Source: Amycolatopsis vancoresmycina (lineage in GTDB: Bacteria; Actinomycetota; Actinomycetes; Mycobacteriales; Pseudonocardiaceae). Taken from it: a DNA stretch of 64,000 nucleotides. Made by a program: the position numbers and the translations under genes. The notes beneath the pieces are model-generated. The model made no database searches. It was given only the letters and a program-made list of their open reading frames with translations, and was not told the origin of the DNA. The stretch is from NCBI RefSeq assembly GCF_000716785.1, contig NZ_JNYY01000006.1:496001-560000 (forward strand), read 5' to 3'. This document shows positions 40,654 to 48,984 of this stretch, piece by piece. Position 1 is the stretch's first letter; each line of letters opens with the position of its first letter.

Positions 40654-42160
40654 GCTCCGATTCTCGCGGCAGCGCCCCCGCGCCCGCCCGGCCGGGCAGG
40701 AACACCAGCGCGAGCAGCGCCCCCACGGCACCCAGGCCGGCGCACACCCACAGCGTCGCCGCCATGCCGGCGGTGAACGCGGCCCGCGCGGAGGCGGCCA
40801 GCGCGGGCAGGTGGAGCTGCCCGGCCACGGCGACGGCGCCGGAGGCACTGCCGCGCGCCGCGTCGGCGACCGGGGCGGGCAGGCCGCGGACGTCGACGCC
40901 GTCGCGGTAACCGCTGTTCAGCACCGTGCCCAGCACCGCGACGCCGATCGTGCCGCCGACCTGCCGCAACGCCTGGATCAGCGCCGACCCGGCACCCGAG
41001 CGGCCCTCGGTGAGCGCGCCCATCGCCATCGTCATCAGCGGCGGCAGGGTCGAGCCGGTGCCGAGCCCGATCACGACCTCCCAGCCCACCGTGGCGCCGT
41101 AGCCGTCCGCCGGTGACGTCGTCGAGCCCCACGCCAGGCCCGCCGCGAGCAGCGCGAACCCGGCCGCGACGACCACGCGCACGCCCGTGACGGCGGCCAG
41201 CCGCTCGGCGAGCTTCGCCGCGACGAGCATCCCGCCGATCAGCGGCAGCAGCCGCACGCCGGTCTGCAGCGCGTCGGCCCCCTGCACCGCCTGGAACAGC
41301 TGCGGCAGCACGAACAGCAGGCCCATCAGCGCGAACGACGCCACCGTGGCCAGCACCGCACCCCAGACGAACCGCGGCTCCCGGAACAGCGCGAGGTCGG
41401 TGAGCGGCGCGGCGACCCGCGGCTGCGTCCAGCAGAACACCGCCACGAGCGCGGCGCCGAGCGCGATCAGGCCGAACGTCACCGGGTCGGCCCAGCCGTG
41501 TTCGCCGGCGTGGACGAAGCCGTAGGTGAGCGCGACCAGGCCGGCCGTCGAGAGCGCGATGCCGGCGAAGTCGATCCCGCCACTCCCAGCACCCCGCGTG
41601 AGCGGCAGCAGGAACAGCACCGCGACCACGCCGACCGCGGTCAGCGGGACGTTGATGAGGAACACCGAGCCCCACGCGAAGTGGTCGAGCAGCCAGCCGC
41701 CGAGCAGCGGCCCGAGCGGGATGCCCACGAACATCGCCATCACCCACGTCGTCAGCGCCTTCGCCCGCTCCTCCGGCGGGAACAGGATGTTCAGCAGCGA
41801 GAGCGAGAGCGGGATGAGGAACGCGGCGCCGACGCCGAGCAGGACCCGGGCGGCGATCAGCTCGCCCGGCGAACCGGCGTAGGCGCACCACAGCGAGGCC
41901 AGCCCGAACACCACGAGCGCGCCGAGCAGCAGTTTCTTCGGGCCGAAGCGGTCGCCGAACAGGCCGGCCGGCAGCAGCAACGCGGCCAGCGCGAGCGTGT
42001 AGGCGTTGCCGAACCACTGCAGCTGCGTGGTCGTGGCGCCGAGGTCGACGGCCAGTGTCGGCATGGCCACGTTGAGCACGGTCAGGTCGAGCCCGATGGT
42101 CAGCAGGCTCACCGCGAGCGCGCCGAGCGCCCACCACCTGCGCGGATAGGGCTGTGTCAT
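40634..42160 (-). CDS. DHA2-family MFS multidrug exporter (EmrB/QacA-like)
   Basis: 508 residues with 14 predicted TM helices. Motif A-like LPAGLFGDRFGPKKLLL and motif C-like GVGAAFLIPLSLSLLN identify the DHA2 drug:H+ antiporter family. ATG 42160 is taken as the start (MTQPYPRRWW), with a TTG at 42172 as a less likely alternative. It forms an overlapping two-gene operon with the TetR gene. Substrate unknown. Confidence 0.9.
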   Translation of the reverse strand: MTQPYPRRWWALGALAVSLLTIGLDLTVLNVAMPTLAVDLGATTTQLQWFGNAYTLALAALLLPAGLFGDRFGPKKLLLGALVVFGLASLWCAYAGSPGELIAARVLLGVGAAFLIPLSLSLLNILFPPEERAKALTTWVMAMFVGIPLGPLLGGWLLDHFAWGSVFLINVPLTAVGVVAVLFLLPLTRGAGSGGIDFAGIALSTAGLVALTYGFVHAGEHGWADPVTFGLIALGAALVAVFCWTQPRVAAPLTDLALFREPRFVWGAVLATVASFALMGLLFVLPQLFQAVQGADALQTGVRLLPLIGGMLVAAKLAERLAAVTGVRVVVAAGFALLAAGLAWGSTTSPADGYGATVGWEVVIGLGTGSTLPPLMTMAMGALTEGRSGAGSALIQALRQVGGTIGVAVLGTVLNSGYRDGVDVRGLPAPVADAARGSASGAVAVAGQLHLPALAASARAAFTAGMAATLWVCAGLGAVGALLALVFLPGRAGAGALPRESEHDVVAG

Positions 42161-42190
42161 AGCGACCCCCAATTGATAGTGACTACCAAG

Positions 42191-42205
42191 TGAGAGTAAC
42201 TCTCA
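42191..42205. promoter_or_regulatory. Palindromic operator between divergent exporters
   Basis: Perfect 15-bp palindrome TGAGAGT-A-ACTCTCA, about 30 bp upstream of the DHA2 exporter start, in the only gap between it and the divergent MFS gene. This is the expected site for the TetR protein encoded at 40054-40653. The flanking sequence is AT-rich (CACTATCAATT on the minus strand), consistent with a promoter. Confidence 0.6.
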
Positions 42206-42279
42206 TAATTCTCCAACGCCAGGGCGCGGCCGCGGAAATATGTTGCACGCGCGTACCACCCTGGGTTCTCATCGAAGAC

Positions 42280-43482
42280 GTGCCACTGCAGCCCTATCGC
42301 CGGGTGCTCTCCGTTCCCCGCGTCCCCTCGACGATGGCCCTGATGTTCCTGGCGCGGCTCCCGATGACCATGAACGGCGTGCTCATGACGCTGTACATCG
42401 TCACCGGGCTCGGCCGCGGCTACGGGGCCGCCGGCCTGGTCGGCGGCGGCGTCACGCTCGGGATGGCGCTCGGCGCGCCGCTGCTGGGCCGCTGCTTCGA
42501 CCGGTACGGGCTGCGCCCGGTCGTCGCGGTCTGCGGGATCGGCACGACGGTGTTCTGGATCGCCGCGCCGCACCTGCCGTTCGTGGCGCTCGCCGTCGTC
42601 GCGCTCCCGGCCGGGATGCTTTCGGTGCCGGCGGGCTCACTGGCCCGGCAGGTCCTGGCCACGCTCGTGCCGCCCGAGGAGCGCCGCGCGGCCTACTCGC
42701 TGGACACGATCTCGATCGAAGCGACCTTCATGATCGGCCCGGCGGCGGGCATCGCGGCCATCACGGCCTTCCCCCCGGTGTGGACGCTCACCGCGCTCGG
42801 CCTGCTGTTCGGCGGCACGGCGTTCCTGATCTGGCTGGTCGACCCGCCGATCCGCGAGGGGGGCGCCGAGCGGGCGGCGCCGGTCGCGCGGCCGCCGCTG
42901 CGGAGCTGGCTGACCGGCAGGCTCGTGGCGACGCTGCTGATCGCGGGCGGCACGCTGTTCGTGCTCGTCGGCACCGAGCTGGCGACGCTGGCGGCCCTGC
43001 GCGCGCACGGCGACCTCGGCGTGACGGGCCTGGTCATCGCGGTGATGTGCGCGGCGTCGATCCTGGGCGGCGTCGTGCACGGCGCAGTGAAGCGCTCGCT
43101 GCCGCAGGGCGTGCTGATGCTGCTGCTCGCGCTGCTGGTGATCCCGGTCGGCCTGGCGGACCACCCGTGGTGGCTGCTGATGCTGGCGCTGATCCCGACG
43201 AACCTGCTCTGCGCGCCGACGCTGGCGGCGACGACCGAGACGGTCAGCCGGATCGCCCCACCACGGGTCCGCGGCGAGGCGATGGGCCTGCAGGACGCGT
43301 TCACCCGCCTCGGCCTGGCGGCGGGCAGCCCGGTGGTCGGCTTCGCGATCGACCACTCGACCCCGGCGTGGGGCTTCGCGGCGGCAGGCCTCGGCGGCCT
43401 GCTGATCGCCTCGTCCGGCCTCCTCCTCCGCCGCTCCCCCGCGCCCACCCCGGAACCAGCAATGGCGGAAAGCCGCAGCTAG
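42280..43482 (+). CDS. MFS transporter
   Basis: 400 residues, about 12 TM helices, with motif-A-like LLGRCFDRYGLRP (residues 69-80). The frame opens at 42190, but the first ~30 codons overlap the operator and look non-coding, so I choose GTG 42280 (MPLQPYRRVLS). It shares SLDTISIEATFMIGPAAG with the equivalent segment of the transporter at 565-1818, so the two are paralogues. It probably shares control with the divergent DHA2 exporter. Confidence 0.82.
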   Translation: MPLQPYRRVLSVPRVPSTMALMFLARLPMTMNGVLMTLYIVTGLGRGYGAAGLVGGGVTLGMALGAPLLGRCFDRYGLRPVVAVCGIGTTVFWIAAPHLPFVALAVVALPAGMLSVPAGSLARQVLATLVPPEERRAAYSLDTISIEATFMIGPAAGIAAITAFPPVWTLTALGLLFGGTAFLIWLVDPPIREGGAERAAPVARPPLRSWLTGRLVATLLIAGGTLFVLVGTELATLAALRAHGDLGVTGLVIAVMCAASILGGVVHGAVKRSLPQGVLMLLLALLVIPVGLADHPWWLLMLALIPTNLLCAPTLAATTETVSRIAPPRVRGEAMGLQDAFTRLGLAAGSPVVGFAIDHSTPAWGFAAAGLGGLLIASSGLLLRRSPAPTPEPAMAESRS

Positions 43483-43495
43483 CGCCCCTACCGCA

Positions 43496-43547
43496 CCGGT
43501 CGTGAGTGGTAAGGCGCGTTCTAACGCGCCTTACCACTCACGACCGG
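43496..43547. repeat. Long hairpin repeat GTGAGTGGTAAGGCG..., copy 1
   Basis: Perfect inverted repeat with 25-bp arms (43496-43520 and 43523-43547) and a 2-base loop, between convergent genes. The core arm CGTGAGTGGTAAGGCGCGTT recurs at 58521-58540 with one change (C to A) that is matched by the complementary change (G to T) in the other arm. It may act as a terminator or be a REP-like element. Confidence 0.92.
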
Positions 43548-43561
43548 CTGCGGCAGGGCGA

Positions 43562-43942
43562 TCAGGCGCAGGCGGCGCGGAGGGCGTCGAGCTTCTTGAT
43601 GTTGCGCTGCACCCAGCCGGCCACCACGCCGGCGTCCTCGATGCGTTCCTTCTGCACCTCGACGTACGAGCCCGCCATGCCGAGCAGCGCGTTCTTGACG
43701 TCCTGGTCCTGGACGTTCCCGGCCAGCTCGCGCAGCCGCCGCTCCTTGTCGGCGGCTCGCTCCTTGAGCTTCGCCGGGTCGACCAGCGGGTTCAGGTCCG
43801 CGAGCCCGAGCGCCTCGGTGCACGCGCTCACCTTGTCCGCCGTCCGGCTCCCCTGGTCGACCGCGTTGCCGACCTCCGCGCACCCGCTCAGCAGCAGTGC
43901 GGCCGAGGCCAGCAGCGCAGCCGTCATTCCACCCCTCGTCAT
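43562..43942 (-). CDS. Lipoprotein
   Basis: 126 residues with a lipoprotein signal peptide: lipobox LLSGC with Cys21. The mature part is helical and charged (PAKLKERAADKERRLRELAG), with two further Cys (SACTEAL, RAACA) that could form a disulfide. Function unknown. It starts 17 bases after the rtcB stop on the same strand, so cotranscription is possible. Confidence 0.78.
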   Translation of the reverse strand: MTRGGMTAALLASAALLLSGCAEVGNAVDQGSRTADKVSACTEALGLADLNPLVDPAKLKERAADKERRLRELAGNVQDQDVKNALLGMAGSYVEVQKERIEDAGVVAGWVQRNIKKLDALRAACA

Positions 43943-43958
43943 GGCGCCAAAGGTACCG

Positions 43959-45137
43959 TCAGCCCTTGACGCAGACCACCTGCTTGAGGTGCGCCACCAC
44001 CTCGACCAGGTCCGTCTGCGCGCGGATCACCGTTTCGATGTCCTTGTACGCCGCCGGGATCTCGTCGACCACGCCGGAGTCCTTGCGGCATTCGACGCCG
44101 GCCGTCTGGGCCGCGAGGTCGTCGGCGGTGAACAGCTTCTTCGCCTTGTTGCGCGACATCCGGCGGCCCGCGCCGTGCGAAGCCGACTGGAACGACGAGT
44201 CGTTGCCCAGCCCGCGGACGATGTACGAACCGGTCCCCATGCTGCCCGGGATGATCCCGAGGTCACCCGATCCGGCGCGGATCGCGCCCTTCCGGGTGAC
44301 GAGCAGCTCGACGCCGTCGTAGGTCTCCTCGGCGACGTAGTTGTGGTGGCAGGAGATCGCGTCGTCGAAGCTCACCTGCGGCAGCTCGTCGCGGACCGCC
44401 TGCTTCACCAGCGCGACCATCGTGGCGCGGTTGCGCGCCGCGTAGTCCTGCGCCCAGAACAGGTCGCGCCGGTACGCCTGCATCTCCGGCGTCCCGGCGA
44501 CGAACACCGCGAGGTCGGGGTCGGGCAGGTCGGCGTTGTGCGGGAGCTTGCGCGCGACGGCCATGTGCCGCTCGGCCAGCTCCTTGCCGATGTTGCGGGA
44601 ACCCGAGTGCAGCATCAGCCAGACGCGGCCGCCGTCGTCGAGGCAGACCTCGATGAAGTGGTTGCCGCCGCCGAGGCTGCCGATCTGCCGCGCGGCCCGG
44701 TCGTGCAGCTCCTGGACGCCGGTGTGCAGCTCGGCGAACTGCTTCCAGAACGCGTCCCAGCCGCCGACGCCGTGCACCTTGGCCGGGTTCACCGGCGTCT
44801 TGTGCAGCCCGAAGCCGACCGGCACGGCGCTCTCGATGCGCCGGCGCAGCTTCCCGAGGTCGTCGGGCAGGTCGGCGGCGGTGAGCGACGTCCGGACCGC
44901 GCTCATCCCGCAGCCGATGTCCACGCCGACCGCGGCCGGCGAGACGGCGTCGCGCATCGCGATGACGCTGCCCACGGTCGCGCCCTTGCCGTAGTGCACG
45001 TCGGGCATCACGGCGACGCCGTGCACCCACGGCAGGTTCGCGACGTTGTGCAGCTGCCGCATGGCCTGGTCTTCGACCGACGCGGGATCCGCCCACATCC
45101 GGATCGGGACGCGGGCGCCGTCGACAGCGGTGTACAT
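43959..45137 (-). CDS. rtcB: RtcB-type RNA ligase
   Basis: 392 residues. The RtcB fold is clear: MPDVHYGKGATVGSV, GVDIGCGMSAV (Asp73, Cys76 metal ligands), GGGNHFIEV, HSGSRNIG, and SHGAGRRMSR whose His (~321) is guanylylated. It joins RNA 3'-phosphate or 2',3'-cyclic-phosphate ends to 5'-OH using GTP and Mn2+, for repair of broken RNAs. GGGGAGGAACC precedes ATG 45137. No archease, RtcA or RtcR gene lies nearby. Confidence 0.93.
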   Translation of the reverse strand: MYTAVDGARVPIRMWADPASVEDQAMRQLHNVANLPWVHGVAVMPDVHYGKGATVGSVIAMRDAVSPAAVGVDIGCGMSAVRTSLTAADLPDDLGKLRRRIESAVPVGFGLHKTPVNPAKVHGVGGWDAFWKQFAELHTGVQELHDRAARQIGSLGGGNHFIEVCLDDGGRVWLMLHSGSRNIGKELAERHMAVARKLPHNADLPDPDLAVFVAGTPEMQAYRRDLFWAQDYAARNRATMVALVKQAVRDELPQVSFDDAISCHHNYVAEETYDGVELLVTRKGAIRAGSGDLGIIPGSMGTGSYIVRGLGNDSSFQSASHGAGRRMSRNKAKKLFTADDLAAQTAGVECRKDSGVVDEIPAAYKDIETVIRAQTDLVEVVAHLKQVVCVKG

Positions 45138-45300
45138 GGTTCCTCCCCTTGACTCGCTTGCGGTGCACAGGTTCCCCCAGCCGCGACCGGAACACCAACG
45201 CCATTTCTTCGTGAGCAAAAAGAAATCCGCCGCGGCGATCTTCCGGGGCAGAATGGGCCGACCGTCCGGGGAGGGACGGCACGGGGAGGATCGATCCATT

Positions 45301-46785
45301 GTGAAGACATCGTGGCGCGCGCTCGTCGCGGTCGCCCTGCTGGCCGGGTTCCCGGCCCTGGTGTTCCTGGTCGTCGGTGGCCTGGCCGTGACCGAGTACT
45401 TCTTCTTCCGGCACCACTCCGGCATCCTGGCGATCAAGCTCGCCGTCGTCGCGCTGCCGGTGTCGTACGCCCTGCTCAGGGCCTTGTTCGCGATCGAGCG
45501 GACCCGCGGGGACGCGCTGCCCGGCGTGCCGGTGACGCGGGCGGCAGAGCCGGCGCTGTGGGCCCTGGTCGAGGAGCTGGCCGTCGCGGTCGGCACCCGG
45601 CCGCCGGACACGATCACGCTGGTCAGCGAGGTCAACGCCGGGGTGCTCGAACGCACCGGCTGGCTCGGCCTGCGGGTGCGGCGGCGCGAGATGTTCATCG
45701 GCGCGCAGCTGCTCGCCGGGCTGCGGCACGACCAGCTGTGCGCCCTGCTCGGCCACGAGCTCGGGCACTACAGCAACCGCGACACCCGGCTGGCCGGGCT
45801 GACCTACCGCGGCCGCCGGTCGATCGAGCGCGCCCTGGCCGGCCTGAGCGGCGACGGCTGGTTCGAAGGCCTGGTCCGCAAGCTGTTCGTCCTCTACGCG
45901 AAGCTCTACTTCGCCGTGTCCGCCGCGGTCTGCCGCCGTCAGGAGCTCGCCGCCGACGCCGCCGCGGCCCGGGTGGCCGGCACCGCGGCGATGACCGGCG
46001 TGCTGCGCGAGGTCGAAGTCCTCGACGTCGCCTGGGACTTCTACGCCGACCGCTACCTCTCGATCGGCTGGGACGCCGGCTACCTGCCCGACCGGCTGGC
46101 CGGCGGCTTCGCGGCGCTGCTCGCCGACGAAACCCGCGCCGAGGGGTTCGACCAGGTCCGGCGGAACCCGCCGGTCAAGGAGGAGTCCCGCTACGCCACC
46201 CACCCGCCGACACCGGAGCGGATCGCGGCGCTCGAAGCGCTGCCGGAGGTCCCGGGCCGGTCCGGCGGCGACCACCCGGCGAGCGAAATCCTCCGCGACC
46301 CCGGCCCGACGCTGGAGGCGGCGCTGGCCGCCGACCTGTCCGACAAGGCGAAGCGCAAGCAGCGCACGGACTGGAACCGGCTGGTCGACGTGGGTGTCCG
46401 GCACACCGTCACACGCGAAGCCGCCAGGATCCTGGGCCCGGACGGGACGATCGCGCAAGCCCTCGACCGCATCGACGCCGGCCGCGCCGCCGAGCTCGCC
46501 GACCCGGAGCGCAAGCCGCCGTCGTCCGCCGGGCCGCGGGCCCAGCGGGAGTTCGCCGCCCCCTCCGTCCGGGAGCGACTGTCCATTGTGGTCCAGGCGT
46601 ACCTCGCGGAAGCCGAGGTGGCGCACTGGAAGCTGTCGTGGTCCGGGCCGCCCGAATTCGTCGTCGACGAGCCGCACGGCGGCGAGCTGACCGCCGCCCT
46701 CGACGCCGCGGCGGCGGCCGACCACGACACCGCGCCGCTGCGCCGCCTGCTGGCCGCCACCGGCGTGCTGCCCATCCGTTCCTGA
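45301..46785 (+). CDS. M48-family membrane zinc metallopeptidase
   Basis: 494 residues. Two N-terminal TM helices (about 8-32 and 42-62), then a zinc protease domain with HExxH in LLGHELGHYSN (~152) and the third ligand Glu in RRQELAADAAAA (~217), like HtpX/Ste24-type M48 peptidases. The C-terminal ~170 residues are an unrecognised soluble extension. GTG 45301 follows GGGGAGGATCGATCCATT. It is followed 9 bases on by the 365-aa gene. A quality-control role at the membrane is likely from the family. Confidence 0.87.
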   Translation: MKTSWRALVAVALLAGFPALVFLVVGGLAVTEYFFFRHHSGILAIKLAVVALPVSYALLRALFAIERTRGDALPGVPVTRAAEPALWALVEELAVAVGTRPPDTITLVSEVNAGVLERTGWLGLRVRRREMFIGAQLLAGLRHDQLCALLGHELGHYSNRDTRLAGLTYRGRRSIERALAGLSGDGWFEGLVRKLFVLYAKLYFAVSAAVCRRQELAADAAAARVAGTAAMTGVLREVEVLDVAWDFYADRYLSIGWDAGYLPDRLAGGFAALLADETRAEGFDQVRRNPPVKEESRYATHPPTPERIAALEALPEVPGRSGGDHPASEILRDPGPTLEAALAADLSDKAKRKQRTDWNRLVDVGVRHTVTREAARILGPDGTIAQALDRIDAGRAAELADPERKPPSSAGPRAQREFAAPSVRERLSIVVQAYLAEAEVAHWKLSWSGPPEFVVDEPHGGELTAALDAAAAADHDTAPLRRLLAATGVLPIRS

Positions 46786-46794
46786 GGAGGAACC

Positions 46795-47892
46795 GTGCTG
46801 TCGTTGTTCAATTCGAAGCGCCGCAAGGCCGCCGTCGCCCTCGTCAAGGCGGCCAGGGCCCGCGGGATGACCGTCGAGGAGTACGCGAAGACGCTCTCCC
46901 CGGCCGAGCTCGCGCGGTTCGTGCCCCAGGACGAAAAGCCGAAGTCCGAACTGCTGGACGTGACCCGGTGGGGGTTGCCGGCGGGCAAGGAGGTGTCGGC
47001 GGCGCCGTTCATCGCCGACGCCCGCGTCGCCGAAGCCGTCGCGGCCTACCGCGACGGCGACTGGCAGCCGGGCGCTACGCTCCTGGCCGGCCTGGGCACC
47101 GACTGGGACCGCCGGGCCTTCGCCGTGCAGCAGCTCGGTGACGCCGCCGCGGACGACGACGCTCCGCTGAAGGAGTGGCTGGCGTCCGGGAGCGCGGACG
47201 CCGCCGTCGTCAACGCACAGGGTTTGGTCGCGCTGGCCTGGCAGATCCGCACGAAGCAAACCCCCGAACACGTCTCGCAGGAGCAGTGGGCGGGGTTCTT
47301 CCGGGTGCTCGAAGACGCCGAAGCAGCGACCCGCGCCGCGACCGAAGCCGTGCCGGAGGACCCCACGCCGTGGTGCACCATGCTCATGGTCGCCCGCGGA
47401 CGGCAGTACGACAACGAAGACTTCCGCACGGTCTGGGCGGAACTCGTGGCGCGCGACCCGCTCCACCGGTTCGCCCACGACCAGGCGCTGCAGTACTGGT
47501 GCGCCAAGTGGTTCGGCTCGCACGAGCAGATGTTCGCGTTCGCCGACGAGGCCGCGGCGAAGGCACCGAAGCTCGCGGGCCTGACCGTGCAGGCCGCGCA
47601 CGAAGCCGAGGTCAAGGGCGTCGAGGCGTGGAAGAGCGAACGGACGCAGCGCGCGCTGGACGTCGTCGTGCCCTGGCTGGCCGGCGAGGGCCGGGACCAC
47701 CCGGCGAGCCACCGCGACCGCGCGTACGCCGCCAAGGCCCTGGTGGAGAACGGGCGGTGCGACGAAGCCGTCGAGCAGTTCAAGGCGCTCGGCACGCACG
47801 CGGACGCGCTCCTCTGGGCCTACAGCGCCAGCCCGGAACGCGAGTTCGTGAAGACGCGCTACCTCGCCTGCCACGGCGCGACCCGGCCGTGA
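46795..47892 (+). CDS. Hypothetical protein, helical-repeat-like, partner of M48 peptidase
   Basis: 365 residues, soluble, helix-rich with alanine-rich pairs of helices (AVAAYRDGDWQPGATLLAGLG; AYAAKALVENGRCDEAVEQFKALG) reminiscent of TPR-like proteins. The N-terminus is basic (KRRKAAVALVKAARARGM). GTG start 9 bases after the peptidase, so it is co-transcribed. Function unknown; it may be an adaptor of the peptidase. The transcript ends at the terminator 47901-47932. Confidence 0.75.
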   Translation: MLSLFNSKRRKAAVALVKAARARGMTVEEYAKTLSPAELARFVPQDEKPKSELLDVTRWGLPAGKEVSAAPFIADARVAEAVAAYRDGDWQPGATLLAGLGTDWDRRAFAVQQLGDAAADDDAPLKEWLASGSADAAVVNAQGLVALAWQIRTKQTPEHVSQEQWAGFFRVLEDAEAATRAATEAVPEDPTPWCTMLMVARGRQYDNEDFRTVWAELVARDPLHRFAHDQALQYWCAKWFGSHEQMFAFADEAAAKAPKLAGLTVQAAHEAEVKGVEAWKSERTQRALDVVVPWLAGEGRDHPASHRDRAYAAKALVENGRCDEAVEQFKALGTHADALLWAYSASPEREFVKTRYLACHGATRP

Positions 47893-47900
47893 GACGCGCG

Positions 47901-47932
47901 AAGGCCCCGCACCACAAGCGGTGCGGGGCCTT
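47901..47932. terminator. Bidirectional terminator
   Basis: Perfect 13-bp stem (47901-47913 with 47920-47932), loop ACAAGC, T-rich end (CCTTT) on the plus strand and A-rich counterpart on the minus strand. It serves both the 365-aa gene and asd. Confidence 0.9.
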
Positions 47933-47943
47933 TGGCGTGGTCG

Positions 47944-48984
47944 TCAGAGCTGCTGGGCCACCAGCTCGGCGATCTGCACGGCGTTGAGCGCCGCGCCCTT
48001 GCGCAGGTTGTCGTTCGAGATGAACAGCGCCAGCCCGCGGCCGCCCTCGACGCCCTGGTCGACGCGGATGCGGCCGACGTAGCTCGGGTCGTTGCCCGCC
48101 GCCTGCAGCGGGGTCGGGACCTCCGACAGTTCGACGCCCGGCGCGTGCGTCAGCAGCTCCGTGGCGCGCCCGACGTCCAGCGGCCGCTCGAACTCCGCGT
48201 TCACCGAGATCGAGTGCCCCGAGAACACCGGCACGCGCACGCAGGTGCACGAGACGCCGAGGCCCGGGATGCTCAGGATCTTGCGGCTCTCGTTGCGGAA
48301 CTTCTTCTCCTCGTCCGTCTCGAACTCGCCGTCGTCCACAATGGACCCAGCCATCGGGAGGACGTTGAACGCGATCGGCCGGACGTACTTCTCCGGCTTC
48401 GGGAACTCGATCGCCGCGCCGTCGTGGGTGAGCAGCGACGCGTGCTCGGCGGCCGCCTTCACCTGGCCGGCCAGCTCGTCGACGCCGGCCAGCCCGCTGC
48501 CGGACACCGCCTGGTAGGTCGACGCGACCAGCCGGACCAACCCGGCTTCGTCGTGCAGCGGCTTCAGCACCGGCATCGCGGCCATCGTGGTGCAGTTGGG
48601 GTTCGCGATGATCCCCTTCCGCGCCTCCTTGATGGCTTCGGGGTTGACCTCGCTGACGACCAGCGGCACGTCCGGGTCCATCCGGAACGCCGAGGAGTTG
48701 TCGATCACCGTGACACCCGCGGCGGCGAACCGCGGCGCCTGCGCCTTCGACGTCGAGCCGCCCGCGGAGAACAGCGCGATGTCCAACCCGGACGGGTCCG
48801 CTGTGGACGCGTCTTCGATGGTGATTTCGGTGTCACGCCAGGGAAGCTTCGACCCCGCCGAGCGTGCCGACGCGAAGTACCGGAGCTCGGCGATCGGGAA
48901 CTCCCGTTCCGCCAGCAGCTTGCGCATCACCGCGCCGACCTGGCCGGTCGCGCCGACCACCCCGACCCGCAGCCCGTCCGCCAT
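47944..48984 (-). CDS. asd: Aspartate-semialdehyde dehydrogenase
   Basis: 346 residues. NADP-binding GVVGATGQVGAVM (8-20), catalytic Cys in NPNCTT (~130), substrate-binding EYQAVSGSG-like TYQAVSGSG and the conserved SGHSISVN His region. It reduces aspartyl phosphate to aspartate semialdehyde for lysine/DAP, threonine and methionine. ATG 48984 shares one base with the lysC stop (TGATG), so translation is coupled. Confidence 0.95.
   Translation of the reverse strand: MADGLRVGVVGATGQVGAVMRKLLAEREFPIAELRYFASARSAGSKLPWRDTEITIEDASTADPSGLDIALFSAGGSTSKAQAPRFAAAGVTVIDNSSAFRMDPDVPLVVSEVNPEAIKEARKGIIANPNCTTMAAMPVLKPLHDEAGLVRLVASTYQAVSGSGLAGVDELAGQVKAAAEHASLLTHDGAAIEFPKPEKYVRPIAFNVLPMAGSIVDDGEFETDEEKKFRNESRKILSIPGLGVSCTCVRVPVFSGHSISVNAEFERPLDVGRATELLTHAPGVELSEVPTPLQAAGNDPSYVGRIRVDQGVEGGRGLALFISNDNLRKGAALNAVQIAELVAQQL

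Noticed and set aside
42190..42279. Longer N-terminus of the second MFS transporter starting at GTG 42190
   Set aside because: The start would lie inside the palindromic operator and the residues do not match the paralogue.
44263..47874. 1203-codon frame on the minus strand across rtcB, the M48 peptidase and its partner
   Set aside because: Antisense shadow of two real genes; no recognisable domain.
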